Source of the DNA: Platanthera guangdongensis
Taxonomy: Eukaryota > Streptophyta > Magnoliopsida > Asparagales > Orchidaceae
Assembly (NCBI GenBank): GCA_039583875.1
Contig: CM077157.1
Location: 77,624,346-77,688,345 of the forward strand
Reading direction: 5' to 3'
DNA length: 64,000 bases
In this document: positions 35,901-46,442 of the stretch, piece after piece
Position numbering within the stretch: position 1 is the stretch's first letter
How the letters are laid out: each line of letters begins with the position of its first letter
Notes under the pieces: generated by a model
Seen by the model: the letters and a program-made list of their open reading frames with translations, nothing else
What the model was told of the DNA's origin: nothing
Databases searched by the model: none
Made by a program: the position numbers and the translations under genes

Positions 35901-36317
35901 CGTCCGGTACACGGTGTTTCACGGGTACGGAGGCACAAGAAGCTCAGTCCACGATACATGGGGCCCTACCTGATCCTGGAGCGGATCGGCCCCTTAGCTT
36001 ACCGACTGCAGCTGCCACCGGAGTTGGGTGCACTACATGACGTCTTCCATGTCTCTTCCTTATGGAGAGCTCTCCTTCGGCCGGAGCAGCACATCACTAC
36101 TACAGCCGGACCGGTGGAGCCTGACAGATCAGTGAGATTGGAGCCGATCCGGATTGACGATACAGCCATCCGAGTGTTGCGGAAGAAGAAGGTTCCCCTT
36201 GTGAAGGTGCTGTGGTCCAACCATGGACGGGAGGAGCACACTTGGGAGCCGAGAGATCTGATGCTGGAGCAACACCCGGAGCTATTCGCATCAGGTACAT
36301 TTAAGTTATGCTTTTAA
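32917..36317 (+). CDS. pol: Gy-2 pol: protease, RT, RNase H, integrase, chromodomain-like tail
   Basis: A single open frame of 1,130 codons counts from the Met at 32925, and the intron acceptor lies 8 bp before it. Protease FDTGASHSF is at residues 11-19. RT spans about 215-375 with 'RLCIDYREL' (241-249), '[10 protein letters not shown]' (311-320) and the catalytic FIDDILIYS (342-350). RNase H spans about 480-605: 'YTDASY' and '[13 protein letters not shown]' are present, but the third acidic site reads SNHKNLKY where relatives have TDHKSLKY. Integrase: HHCC region near 705-760 ('[11 protein letters not shown]'), DDE core with '[10 protein letters not shown]', '[13 protein letters not shown]' and '[10 protein letters not shown]'. 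The tail '[21 protein letters not shown]' is chromodomain-like, thought to steer integration in chromoviruses. Apart from the RNase H change it looks intact. Confidence 0.95.
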
Positions 36318-36363
36318 GATTCTTGATAATTCTTGCAAATAGAACCCCGTAGACCCGAACTTA

Positions 36364-36402
36364 AATTTCGGGGACGAAATTATTTTCTTGTTTATTGGAA
36401 TT
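36364..36402 (+). promoter_or_regulatory. Gy-2 conserved stem-loop; canonical purine tract absent
   Basis: AATTTCG-GGGA-CGAAATT (36364-36381) is the same stem-loop as in Gy-1 and Gy-4. The 21 bases between it and the LTR (36382-36402) are T-rich, where relatives have AAGGGGGGAG-like purines. The GGGGA of the loop is the only G-run close by. Confidence 0.7.
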
Positions 36403-39400
36403 TGTAACATCCCATGTTACTTCTAGACCCCTCAACTTAGATTGGGTTAGGCATGGGGTGAGATTTGAGGAGACCAGCTAGGTTTGACCCCAGGTAGTGG
36501 GTGGTAGCCATGTGGGGCCCACTATAAGACCATAGTCAAACTAGGTCAAACTAGCCTAAGTGGGGACCCTAGCCACACCATGACCCCACCACATTGCCCT
36601 AACCCTAAAGACAATCTAAGTGTCCCCTAGGGTTTGTCACTGGGTCAACATTTTGACCCCAGTTGACCAAGGTCAACCTTGGGCTTAATTTGGTCAAATC
36701 CACACCCATAGGCCTAATTAACCTAAGTGGGGCACCCCCTTGACCCAAACCAAGTTGGGTGGTGCCACTAGACCCATTTCCACCAGGTGGGGTCAGTCCA
36801 CCCACCATAGTTGACCAGTCAACCCCAAAAGTCAAATTGGTCAACAATTTGACCTAAGGAATGAAATGAAGGCCAAGTCATTCCCCCTTGGACCAAGCCC
36901 ACCAAAATTGGCCCATAGTCAGCCCAAGTGAACAAGACCAACCCTACCCCTCTAAATCAGGAGAGAGAATGCATGCAAGGGGGTAAAATTGGAAATTTTA
37001 GGAGAAGAGGAGAGAGAAAGAGGGATGAAGGAAATGGTGGCCACATGGCCACCCCATCAGCTGACTTAGGCTGCCCAAAACCAAGTGGCTGACCTCCCCT
37101 CTTCATTTCCAGCAGAATTCCAGAGCTGAGAGCCACATGGCAGCTGGGTGAAATCTCCAAAGCCCAAAACCGAGCTAGCATTGGAGATATCTCCACTTAT
37201 AGCCCACCTCAGTCCAAACAGAGCTCACCATCAGCTTCAGAAGGCCGAGAGGAGTGGAATTCGACTACTTACTCATGGAAAACGGTGGAGAATTCAACTT
37301 TCGGGGAGGAGCTCGCCGGCGCACCACCACCACGGCAAACCGCCGCCTGACCCGCAGCCAAGCCCCGATTATGGTGCGTTTCACTTCACCTCTGCCCGCA
37401 CTAGCTTCTTAGATCAAATAGGCGAGAGATCGGGCTCAATTGAGCCCGATGCCATGTGAGAAAATCTAGAAAATTCTAAGTTTCTGAAACCGCTCGGGAT
37501 CGCCGTCGCCGCCGTCTTCCGCCGCCCCATCGCCGGGAAATGATAGCCACCACCACCGTGAAGGTGATGGCACCATTGGCCGGAGGTGGCGACGCCTCAG
37601 CTGGCCGGAAACCGCCGGCAAAATCGCTCCAGGTCGGCTCGATCTCAGCCGTTGGCTGGAGGTAGACGATAACCGGATCCCGTCGATTCTTACTTTAAGA
37701 TTCGTGCGCCGATTATTAATATAAATCAGATTAATATATGAATAGTGTCATTTTCTGTCACACTTAATCAGTACTTTTGCATGTTAAATTTAGGCCTCCT
37801 AGAGGCATTTCCAGACCTTAGACCCTCAATGAAAAATGTAGCCTAGGGTCTTACCTTTAAAATGCCACCATAAACATACATGTTGGAGTAGTGTACAGCC
37901 CTGTAGGACATTTCTCTTAGGACTGGTCCTAGACTAGGTCAAAAATTATATTGGATGCCCTGGTCTCAATATTAGTCACCATGATCCCAAATTTTGGGCA
38001 CATGCATGATTAGGGATTAATTACCTCCTGCCAAAATTTAGGAATTTTTGGAAAATATTTTCCTATAGTTTTTGGTAAAATATCAAAATTTAAATAAATG
38101 ATATATATGGAGTTCTACTCCTCCCCATGGCCCCAAATTTTGGTGGTGGGTCAGTGGGGTCACCCTTGGTGCATGATAAAATTTTCAGCACCTTGGGATT
38201 ACTGCATGTGGGAGAATCCACTTGCATGTGCTAGCCTATGTTAAGGCTTGGTGTGCAAATAGCAAAAATGCAAATTGGTGAATTTAGCCCAATGGTTGCA
38301 TGCAAGAATTATGAAATTAATTATAGTGGCTCATTAGGGTAAATGTCACTCTTCAAATTAATAATGGAATTTTTGGAATCAAAATTCCATTTATTGGAAT
38401 TTACTTTATAAATAGCTATTTTGGAATTAAAAATTGGAAAATAGGATTTATTCAAGTACAAATCCAAACAACATTACCAAGGCATAGATTACATCACATT
38501 TGACTTAGGAAAATTATGATTTCTCTGTTTTGAAGAACCTTGGAGTAGATACCCTAAATTTCCCATTTTACCCTTATCATGATAATTCTTGAAATGATAT
38601 ATTTATACCTCTGAAAAATTTGGGATTTATTCTACTGTCATAAAATGTTGATATTAGTTTATCATGAATTTCTCAGAATTTTATTGGATGCATTACTTGT
38701 GTTAAATTAGTACAATGGCATTTTAGTAAATACCTTATAATGGAACCCCATAGGCCATCTTACATTCAATTTTGATGATTCTCTGCCAATAGCCATAATT
38801 TAGTGTCTTAAAGGCTCTGTAATTTTTCTGGAATTTTTGAGTATATAATGCTTATACTTCATGTGTAAAATGGAATTTATGTGGGATTGTTATTAAATAG
38901 AAAATGACAATAACTAATTTAAGGAACATTATGAAATTCTGAAGGCAGCAATATTTGGTTAATATACATCTCAGGAAAAATTTCCTAAGTCAGAGGATGC
39001 TTAATTAAATCACTTCATGTGTAAAGTGGCCGAGCATTTAAATTAAGAGAATTAATTAAATGACCATTTGGCCAGGAAAAATTATGAGAATCCTTAGGGT
39101 AGTTCCCTTAGTCCATAATACCTTAGGATAAATATTTAGAGGCAAGATGCCTTAAGTTTTGGAAGATCACATCTCTAGGGTAAACATAGGTCATGGTCTG
39201 CATATAACACAAATAGGTCTTGCCTTAGGGAATTACCAGGGGACTGATTATCGGCAGAAATAAGAGAGAGTTCAACATATGTAACCCTGGTGGGTAGAGT
39301 TTTTCTTAGTGAGGGATCAAAAGTGCAAGTCTTAACTAACAACTGGAGTGGGGATCGGCGGAAGACCGTCGGTTTTCCCGGTAATAACTTAAGTCACTAG

Positions 39401-41097
39401 GGTTATACTAAAGCAATAAGGAGAGCTGGGAAGATACATGGGTAGCCATCAACTAAAATAAATATCCTTGCGAAAGGGAACGCTGGGCGTAATCCCAACA
39501 CAGTTCCTAGTGCCCCTTGAGAGCCCTTCACAGGGAATACCGGGGGCAGTCCTGGGATTAACCTTAAATTCTAAGTATAATAAACCGTAGGCAAGAGTAG
39601 TTTAATAGGTTAGGACATTGTTGTACCTTCTCGCCCGTGTGTGGGCTGGAGAGATTCATGACATATGCTCACCCGTTTTGGGGTTTGAGGGAGTTGGTAT
39701 AAAGGCACGGATGTGCGTTCTCACCCGTGTTTGGGTTTGAGGGATTCAGGACGGGTTTTGGTCCTGCGAGCGGAAGGCTCGGTATGAATTACTTGCATGT
39801 GCATAAATATCGTGGCGGGGCATGCGGTACTGGCCGTTCGTCACACCGATGGCAGTACGGTGCACCAGGAGGTTGTGGGAGTTAGAGGGGCCAGTGGGTT
39901 GTTTTACACTGCGGTCTGGAGGACGACCCCCGATAACACACATCCGACCCAACAAGACTGACGGGTTTGTCAGCAAAGTACGTACGCGAGACTCTAGAGT
40001 GCACCTTGGACGTGTACAGAGGCGTATGAGAGGGGTCTAAGGCTTGGTAGTGTGCATACCGGTCTAGAAGCGGAGACGCCCGCTCCGCTGCTGCCGTAGC
40101 CACAGCGGTGGTACCCGAGAGTGATGCTAGCTCTCAAAAAGTGGGAACTAAAGGTCTGTGATCACAGAGTCGTTGTGTGTGAGTTGCACTTGCCTGCGCA
40201 TAAAATTGCATCATATCATTCATTCATATTAGGTCATACGCTTCATAGATCCTTATCATATAAATTAGTATGGGCTCTTTTATATGATAAGTTAAATTTC
40301 CTGGAAATCCTAACATATATATTTGTATGGGCATTTATATAAGTTAGGGTACGCTTGTGATGATAGCATAGTGGTAGCTTAGCTTATTTACTTGTTCATA
40401 CTGCTGCATCTTTACCTTTCATTACTGCACTACTTGTTACTTGTTACTTGTACCGTACATAGAATTGCTAGAGTAGATCTACAGTATTTATTACATCATT
40501 AGTTAGATATTGTCACCTGCTTCCACCTTGTTACCCCTTGTTGTCCTCCGCTTCGTCCTCCCGCTCGGTGCCTAGGAGCTGCGGGGCGAGGTGCGGAGGA
40601 AACGACTTAGTCTTTTTGACTAATGGTCGGTGACCAACTATTTTTAGGAGCCCGTGGAGATGGAGCACCAGCACGTCGAGGAGGCAGGACATGAGGAGCA
40701 GATACCGCTTCAGCAGGCTACCACTACTACTGCGCGTCCTCAGGTGGGACGAGTCTTGATGTTCTAGTTTAGCTTCCGCATTTACCATTTTGTGAGAGAG
40801 AGATTTGATGTACTGGGCATAAGCCCTTTTTACTCTTTCTTCTGTACTTTTCTGTGGACTAGTGATGTACTATTCATTTCCTTTATATGATTGTACTATG
40901 ACTTGTGGACTGATGGCATTTTATACTCAATTATACTTCTTATTTCTCATATTGGCCTACAGGTTTATGATCGTACTAGCCGGCAGAATCGGCGTGTTGC
41001 GGTGTCGACTAACCCGTGAGTTAGTGCCACCGTAAGACGGCGGTTCTGGGCATAAGATCCGGTAGCCCTCCTTGGTAAGGGGGAGGGGGGTCTTACA
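36403..41097 (+). mobile_element. Gy-2 3' LTR
   Basis: A 4,695-bp copy of 26818-31512, running from TGTAACATCCC to GGGGTCTTACA. Differences from the 5' copy include two single-base indels (near 28241/37826 and 29982/39567) and roughly twenty-three substitutions. It is followed by CTCCT and the rest of the Co-1 extra ORF. Confidence 0.96.
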
Positions 41098-41102
41098 CTC
41101 CT

Positions 41103-41605
41103 CCTCTTTTAGAAGCAACCAAAATAGGCTTTCATCAGGCAAGCAGCAACAACAACAGCAACACCAACATCAACATCAATAAATCACTGAACATCAAAAA
41201 GCTGAAAACTCAAAAAGACATGCCTCCCCTCCTGTACCTTTTGAGGACCCAGAAACAGCTACAACTACAAGGATGGCCACGTTCCAGGAAATGGTTGGCC
41301 TATCCATAATCAACAAGGCAAAAGCTGAAGGATATGATCACTCTCAATACTCAACCATGTCCAAATACAAGAAGGAGGAACTCAACAGGTTTGTCAAAGC
41401 TAATAAATTCTTTAATGTTGATGATTATATGAAATTGCATCCAAACGTTGTGGTGCCAAGGGCTACTTCCCTTAATATTATTGGAGCGGCTGATATGATA
41501 ATGACAAAGACTCAAGCAGCAAATCCAAATAGGGAAATCAAGTTTACACAGCCTTGTGAAAAAGCTAAAGAGGAGAAGCACAAGGAGCAAAAGAAGAAGA
41601 AATGA
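41103..41605 (+). pseudogene. Co-1 extra ORF, part 3 (C-terminus)
   Basis: The frame continues across the Gy-2 insertion site. First come Ser and Arg/Asn codons, then a Gln/His-rich run (CAACAACAACAGCAACACC region) and a stop at 41180-41182. The same frame then reopens through the ATG at 41273 to the stop at 41603-41605. The last 110 codons hold 'MVGLSIINKAKAEGYDHSQYS' and a Lys/Glu-rich end with four terminal Lys. There is no membrane segment or recognised domain. The internal stop (CAA-to-TAA type) suggests decay before or after the Gy-2 insertion. Confidence 0.75.
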
Positions 41606-41787
41606 ATTTTGAACTGTTTTAGTTTTTTCTGTTGCCCTAAAACTACTTATCTATTTCTTGATACAAAGCTCTATGTACATATATATCTGCTGCATATTTT
41701 AAATATTTCCTGCCAGATATATTTTTTTCCTTGCTTTGTAAATATTGTGTGTCCGTATTTAGTGACCTCACACAAATAGGGGAAGAT
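41606..41787 (+). other. Co-1 3' untranslated region and polypurine tract
   Basis: About 180 bp of T-rich sequence with no coding potential, ending in AAATAGGGGAAGAT (41774-41787). This is the expected plus-strand primer immediately before the 3' LTR at 41788. Confidence 0.75.
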
Positions 41788-43662
41788 TGTTGGATCCCTA
41801 GTTGGATTTGGGCTAGGTTCACTAAACTAGGATGTTTGACCCAACCTGTATAGCCAGGGTCATGTCTGTGACCTAGAGTATAAGCCATGTCCTTAGAGTC
41901 AACACTGTATGGATCAGCCAACAACAGACTACAGAAGACTCAAGACTTAGAAAAATTTCAAAGACTCAGGAAAATGAGTTCGACGTTCGTCGAACTCAGC
42001 TCGATGAAAGTTGTGCTCAGCTCGACGAACTCAGAGACAATTCTCTGAGCTGAGCATGACGAACTTAGTTCTCAGGTCGACGATTTCTGGATACTCTACT
42101 TCAACATTCCAAGTCTAGAATCATTTCTCTGAACTTCAATCGACGACTTCAAGTTCTTAGCTCGATGAACTTAAAACACAGTCTTGACAAGTTTTATCAA
42201 GTAGCAGTTAGCAGTGCTCAGGTAAACAAACTTCGTCCTTAGCTCGACGATTTCTGGATACTCTACTTCAACATTCTAGTCCAAAAACATCTCAATATTC
42301 TAAGTCCACAAACATTTCACTGAACTCCAGTCAACGAACTTAGATTCTCAGCTCGACGATCTTGATGCACAGAATTGGCAAGGTTCTAGAGATAGTAGTT
42401 AACTGTTCTTAGGTCGACGATCTTGGATCTCAGGTCGACGAACAACAATTATCTGGTCGACGAACATAACTTCTCAGCTCAACGAACTCTGGACCCAGGT
42501 CGACGAATTTTGTTCTTTGCTCGACGATTTCTGTATAGATCCAGACTTGGACTTTTCCCTCCTTTTATCCTTATTTTATTGCAGTGATTCCTGAATAATC
42601 AATGCTCAATATTCTCTGAATATTACCGTTAGAAGCAACATTGATTATGACATTCATAATGATTATTACTTGCCGCTTTTCAATAGGAGAGTTGGGGAAA
42701 TCAATTAATGCAGACATTCTCAAGGCCGTCAGTAATCAATGCAGGAGGATTCAAAAATTGAAAGGAAAATTTCATAGAAAATGTAAAAGGGATTTATTCC
42801 TTCTGCTAGAAAGACATTGAGATAGAGAGATAGAACACGGCACTGCAAGAGGAAATACAGAAAGCAATAATACATTTACAGAGGCAACAAAACAAACAAT
42901 CCCAGACAAGAGAAATAACACAAGATACAGAAGAAGAAGAACACACATTCAAATCAAGAGTCTTCTTCATTCTTCACTCCAGGATTCTTTAAGGACAATA
43001 AAACTTTATCAGTCAAGAAGTTCTTGGAGATCCTCTGGTCAAAGCTAAAGATTGAAGACCTACTCACCCTGAAGCAAAACTCAATCTTCCTGAACAACTC
43101 TATAACTCAGGGGAAGCTTTGTTAACATCAAAGATCCACTAAGTCTTCTTAGTTGTATTTGAGAACGATAAGACACCATCACTCTCTCATCCCCTCACTG
43201 TAAAAGGGTTCTTTAACTCCCTTCAAAAGTTATTCCTTGGTTGCAAGTCACCTGATCAAAAGACTTGGGGTTGGTTTTTGAGCACCTAATCAAAAGCTCA
43301 TTGGTGGCAGTCACCTGATCAAAACCTGTTAGTGGATTCCTACCAGGGTGGTAGAAGAGTGGATGTGCCCAAGTTGGGGAACCACTATAAAATTCTTGTG
43401 TTGTCTGGTTGCTATCTTTTTCTTTTCTTCTTGTTGTTCCTGTGCTAGTTAGGTTTGCTGTGCATGTTATAGTTAGTTTAATTTCTGTCATGCCTGTGGT
43501 AGTTAAATTTATCCTAGGACTGCTTTTTACTCATAGCCAAGTTTTGGTATCAAATAGCTTCCCAACTCTATAATTTTTATTAATCACCAAAAAGAATTAA
43601 AAGTGTTAAAGATACTCTATTCATCCCCCTCTAGAGTATTTCAGGTCTAACTCTCATTTTCA
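41788..43662 (+). mobile_element. Co-1 3' LTR
   Basis: It runs from TGTTGGATCCC to CATTTTCA (1,875 bp) and is followed by the target duplication TACTG. It holds the TCGACGAA array at 41980-42535, including an 8-7-8 copy at 41986-42008. It lacks the gypsy solo LTR and the tandem duplication found in the 5' LTR, so it shows the original structure. Confidence 0.93.
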
Positions 43663-43883
43663 TACTGCACGGCACTAGTAGGGGAATTAAACTGGCCGAG
43701 CTCTCAGGAAGCTATAGCTCGGTGCTAGTGTTACTGCTGGTGATAGCTGTGTCAATTTAATTGTTATGGTTCTCGGGATTCTACCACGCGGCGGTAACCG
43801 TTTAGGCGCGATGATAGCGGAAAGTGTCTTGTCATAATCGATGTCTGCTATCGCGTGATGTTAGTGAAAGTAAGGGTTATACC
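43663..43883 (+). mobile_element. Gy-1 3' LTR, segment 2
   Basis: It starts with the right copy of TACTG. It continues the Gy-1 LTR and has the same kind of palindromic words (CTACCACGCGGCGGTAACCG at 43780-43799, CTATCGCGTGATGTTAG at 43847-43863). It is interrupted at 43884 by a minus-strand copia LTR. No coding sequence. Confidence 0.8.
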
Positions 43884-45556
43884 TGATATACTCTAGAGGG
43901 GTGGGGGGTGAATAGAGTATCTTTAGAACTTTTTCAGTTTATAAAAACTACAGAGTAAAGCAATTAATAAATACTAAACTTTGTTGTAAGTAAAAGAGCA
44001 ACCTAAGATAAATCTAACTATCACAGGCACAGCAAAACTAACTAACACAGGCACAACAAGAACAAAAAGGAAAGAGGGAAACCAGACAACACAAGAACTT
44101 TTATAGTGGTTCCCCAACCAGGGTACATCCACTCTTCTACCACCCTGGTAGGAATCCACTAACAGGTTTTGATCAGGTGACTGCCACCAATGAGCTTTTG
44201 TTCAGGTGCTCAAAAATCAACCCAAGTCTTTTGATCAGGTGTCTTGCAACCAAGGAATAAGTTTTGAAGGGACTTAAAGAACCCTTTGTACAGTGAGGGG
44301 GTGAGAGAGTTATGGAGTCTTCTCTTTCTCAAATACAACTGAGAAGACTAGTGGATCTTTGATGTTATTAAAGCTCCCCCTGAGTTATTGAGTTGTTCAG
44401 GAAGATTGTAGCTTTGCTTCAGGGAGAGTAGGTCTTCTATCTTTAGCCTTGATCAGAAGAGATCCAAAAACTTCTTGACTGATAAACATTTGTTGTCCTT
44501 AAAGAATCGTGGAATGAAGAATAAAGAAGACTCTTGATTTGGGATGAATGTTCCTGTTTTTCTTCAGCAATATCAAGGTGAAGACCAAATTATTTTTTTG
44601 CACAAAGAAGAGTTTGAATGTTGTTGCTGTCTATCTTCTCTGTGTGTCTTGTACTCTTTTTCTGGTCAGTATAGTATTGTTGCTTTTCTCTGTATCTGTT
44701 CCTCTATCGAGAGGAGGGAAGAGAATCACTTTTTTTAATTTAATTTCTCCTTTGAATGTTTGAATTCCTTCCTGCATTGATTGCTGACGGTCTGGAGAAT
44801 GTAATACGGATGGAGAGAATATCTGCATTAATTGATTTCCCCAACTGTCCTATTGAAAAATGGCAAGTAATAATCCTGATGAATGCCATAATCAATGCTG
44901 CTTCTAACGGTAATATTCAGAGAATATTAAGCATTGATTATTCAGGAATTACTGCAATAGAATGAGAACAATGGAAGAAAGAATCCAAGTCTGGATCTGC
45001 ATAGAATTTGTCGAGCAAAGAACTGATTTCATCGACCAGGGTCCAGAGTTCGTCGAGCTGAGAAATCATGTTCGTCGACCAGATAATTGTTGTTCGTCGA
45101 CCTGAGATCCAAGATCATCGACCTGAGAACTGCTAACTGCTATCTGATAAAACTTTCCAATTCCGTGCTCCAAGATCGTCGAGCTGATAACATAGATTCG
45201 TCGATTGGAGTTCAGAGAAATGATTCTGGACTTGGAATGTTAAAGTTAAGCATCCAGAAATCGTCGACCTGAGAACCAAGTTCGTCAAGCTCAACTTAGA
45301 GAATTGTGTTTGAGTTCGTCGAGCTGAGCGTGACTTTCGTCGAGCTGAGTTCGACGAACGTCAAACTCACTTTGCTGAATCTTTATAATTTCTCTAAGTC
45401 TGGAGTTTTCTGCAGTCTGTTGTTGGCTGGTCCAAGCAATGTTGACTCTAAGGACATGGCCTAAACTCTAGGACACAAACATGACCATGGATATACATGT
45501 TGGGTCAATAATCCTAGTATAGTGAACATAGCCCAAATCCAACTAGGGATCCAACA
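43884..45556 (-). mobile_element. SIRE-type copia solo LTR, minus strand
   Basis: The reverse complement reads TGTTGGATCCCTAGTTGG to CTAGAGTATATCA and matches the Co-1 LTR along its length. It also ends earlier than Co-1 (TATATCA, not the CATTTTCA about 20 bp on). No primer site or internal sequence adjoins either end, hence solo. A clean target duplication is not visible: flanks are ATACC and GTTAG. It carries the TCGACGAA array at 45005-45365, with a perfect 8-7-8 inverted repeat at 45336-45358. Confidence 0.85.
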
Positions 45557-46442
45557 GTTAGGATCCTATCGCATGGAGATAGGGAATCCGTAACAGTGTG
45601 GCCATATGTCAGCCCGTGATTGGAAGTTTTGGGCAGTTGAGCTCAGAACGAGGTGTTGAATTAAGGCACCGCCTGGCGGTAACTAGTTAACATGCAACGG
45701 TAGCTTTATTTATAAGCCTGGTTTGGCTGTTTCTCTTCATCTTCTTTTGAAGAGGGATTGGTGCCCTAATTTTTTGGAGGAGGAGCAGCAGTGCCGGGTA
45801 GTGGTGTTCTTGCCGCTGTTCATGTTTCGGGTCTCGGATTCGCAAGACGAGTTCTGATTTGCGGAGGTAAGGTTAGAGCGGTCATTTTCAATCGTCTAGA
45901 TTTCTCCCATGGCACCAAAGCGTACATCAATGGTAACGATCCATTTCCATGGACATGTGAAGTCATTTTTTTGGCATTAGAGGGTAGACACTCCACGAAC
46001 ACGTGGATGTGGTTCTCTCGATGGTAGATCCGTGTATCCCCGTAGAATTGAATTTTGATTCGGAATCAAAGTACGGAATATGCATGCTGTGTGAAGACCA
46101 TTCAGACGGGTTGGTCTGGATTGGTGATGTTTCTATGTTTTTTATGCCGGAGAAGACTCTGTGGTTATCGTACAGATTTTGGAGTCACTGGGTGTGCAGA
46201 TGACTCCGTTGAGAGTACTAGAGGTAAGTCTCTAGGAAAACACCCGAGTAAGGGGAAGAACTGATAGTCTATCCCCTACCGTGCGGTGGTAGTTCTACCG
46301 CCGACGATAGCTTCCAGTAAGTTATGTATTATTTGTGAAGCCTGTCTCTAGGAGACAAGATGTATATAATTTGATTGAGCGTGAGCTTGAGTTGCTCAAC
46401 TTTGGTAGCCATGTGAGCTAGAAAAGGTGATGGCGATGATGC
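45557..46442 (+). mobile_element. Gy-1 3' LTR, segment 3
   Basis: It shares 'AAAGTACGGAATATGCATGCTGTGTGAAGACC' (about 46067-46098) and 'GTTGGTCTGGATTGGTGATGTT' with the solo LTR at 12184, confirming chromovirus LTR sequence. CGGTAAC/GTAGC palindromic words are at about 45669-45703 and 46279-46312. It ends where Gy-3 starts. The open frames here are short and resemble nothing I know. Confidence 0.75.

Larger units (their letters stand above)
26818..41097 (+). mobile_element. Gy-2: young, nearly intact chromovirus
   Basis: A 14,280-bp plus-strand gypsy element flanked by CTCCT (26813-26817 and 41098-41102) and inserted in the Co-1 extra ORF. Its LTRs are both 4,695 bp and differ at about 25 sites by eye (near 0.5%), so the insertion is recent relative to the rest. 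It has gag with one frame slip, a gag/pol intron and a continuous 1,130-codon pol. The last bases before the 3' LTR are not purine-rich. Confidence 0.96.
11402..43662 (+). mobile_element. Co-1: SIRE-type Ty1/copia element with extra ORF
   Basis: The element is complete at both ends and flanked by TACTG (11397-11401 and 43663-43667). Order: 5' LTR, primer site, gag, protease, integrase, RT, RNase H, a 390-bp spacer, an extra ORF, purine tract, 3' LTR. Gag-to-RNase H order with integrase before RT marks it as copia. The extra ORF after pol and the long Gag with a zinc knuckle and acidic tail mark the SIRE/Maximus lineage. Later events enlarged it: a solo gypsy LTR, an LTR duplication, a captured fragment and all of Gy-2. 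Without them it would be roughly 12 to 13 kb. It carries many stops and is dead. Confidence 0.93.
6591..46442 (+). mobile_element. Gy-1: decayed Tekay-like chromovirus, heavily interrupted
   Basis: This is the plus-strand gypsy element that forms the base of the nest. It has a leader and gag from 6591, pol to 11145, a purine tract at 11215-11226 and a 3' LTR starting TGTAACGCCCC at 11229. The LTR is split into 11229-11401, 43663-43883 and 45557-46442 by Co-1, a minus-strand copia LTR and Gy-3. The 5' LTR and primer site are missing: the internal leader begins directly after an unrelated LTR end at 6590. Its Gag-Pol is closely related to that of Gy-4 and Gy-5. Confidence 0.85.

Noticed and set aside
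32925..36317. Pararetrovirus (caulimovirid) insertion
   Set aside because: Integrase, two LTRs, a 5-bp target duplication and chromodomain-like tail identify Ty3/gypsy. No movement protein or coat motif was seen.
43884..45556. Clean target duplication around the minus-strand copia LTR
   Set aside because: Flanks are ATACC and GTTAG. Shifting the borders by a few bases gives no 5-bp match, so I leave it unclaimed.
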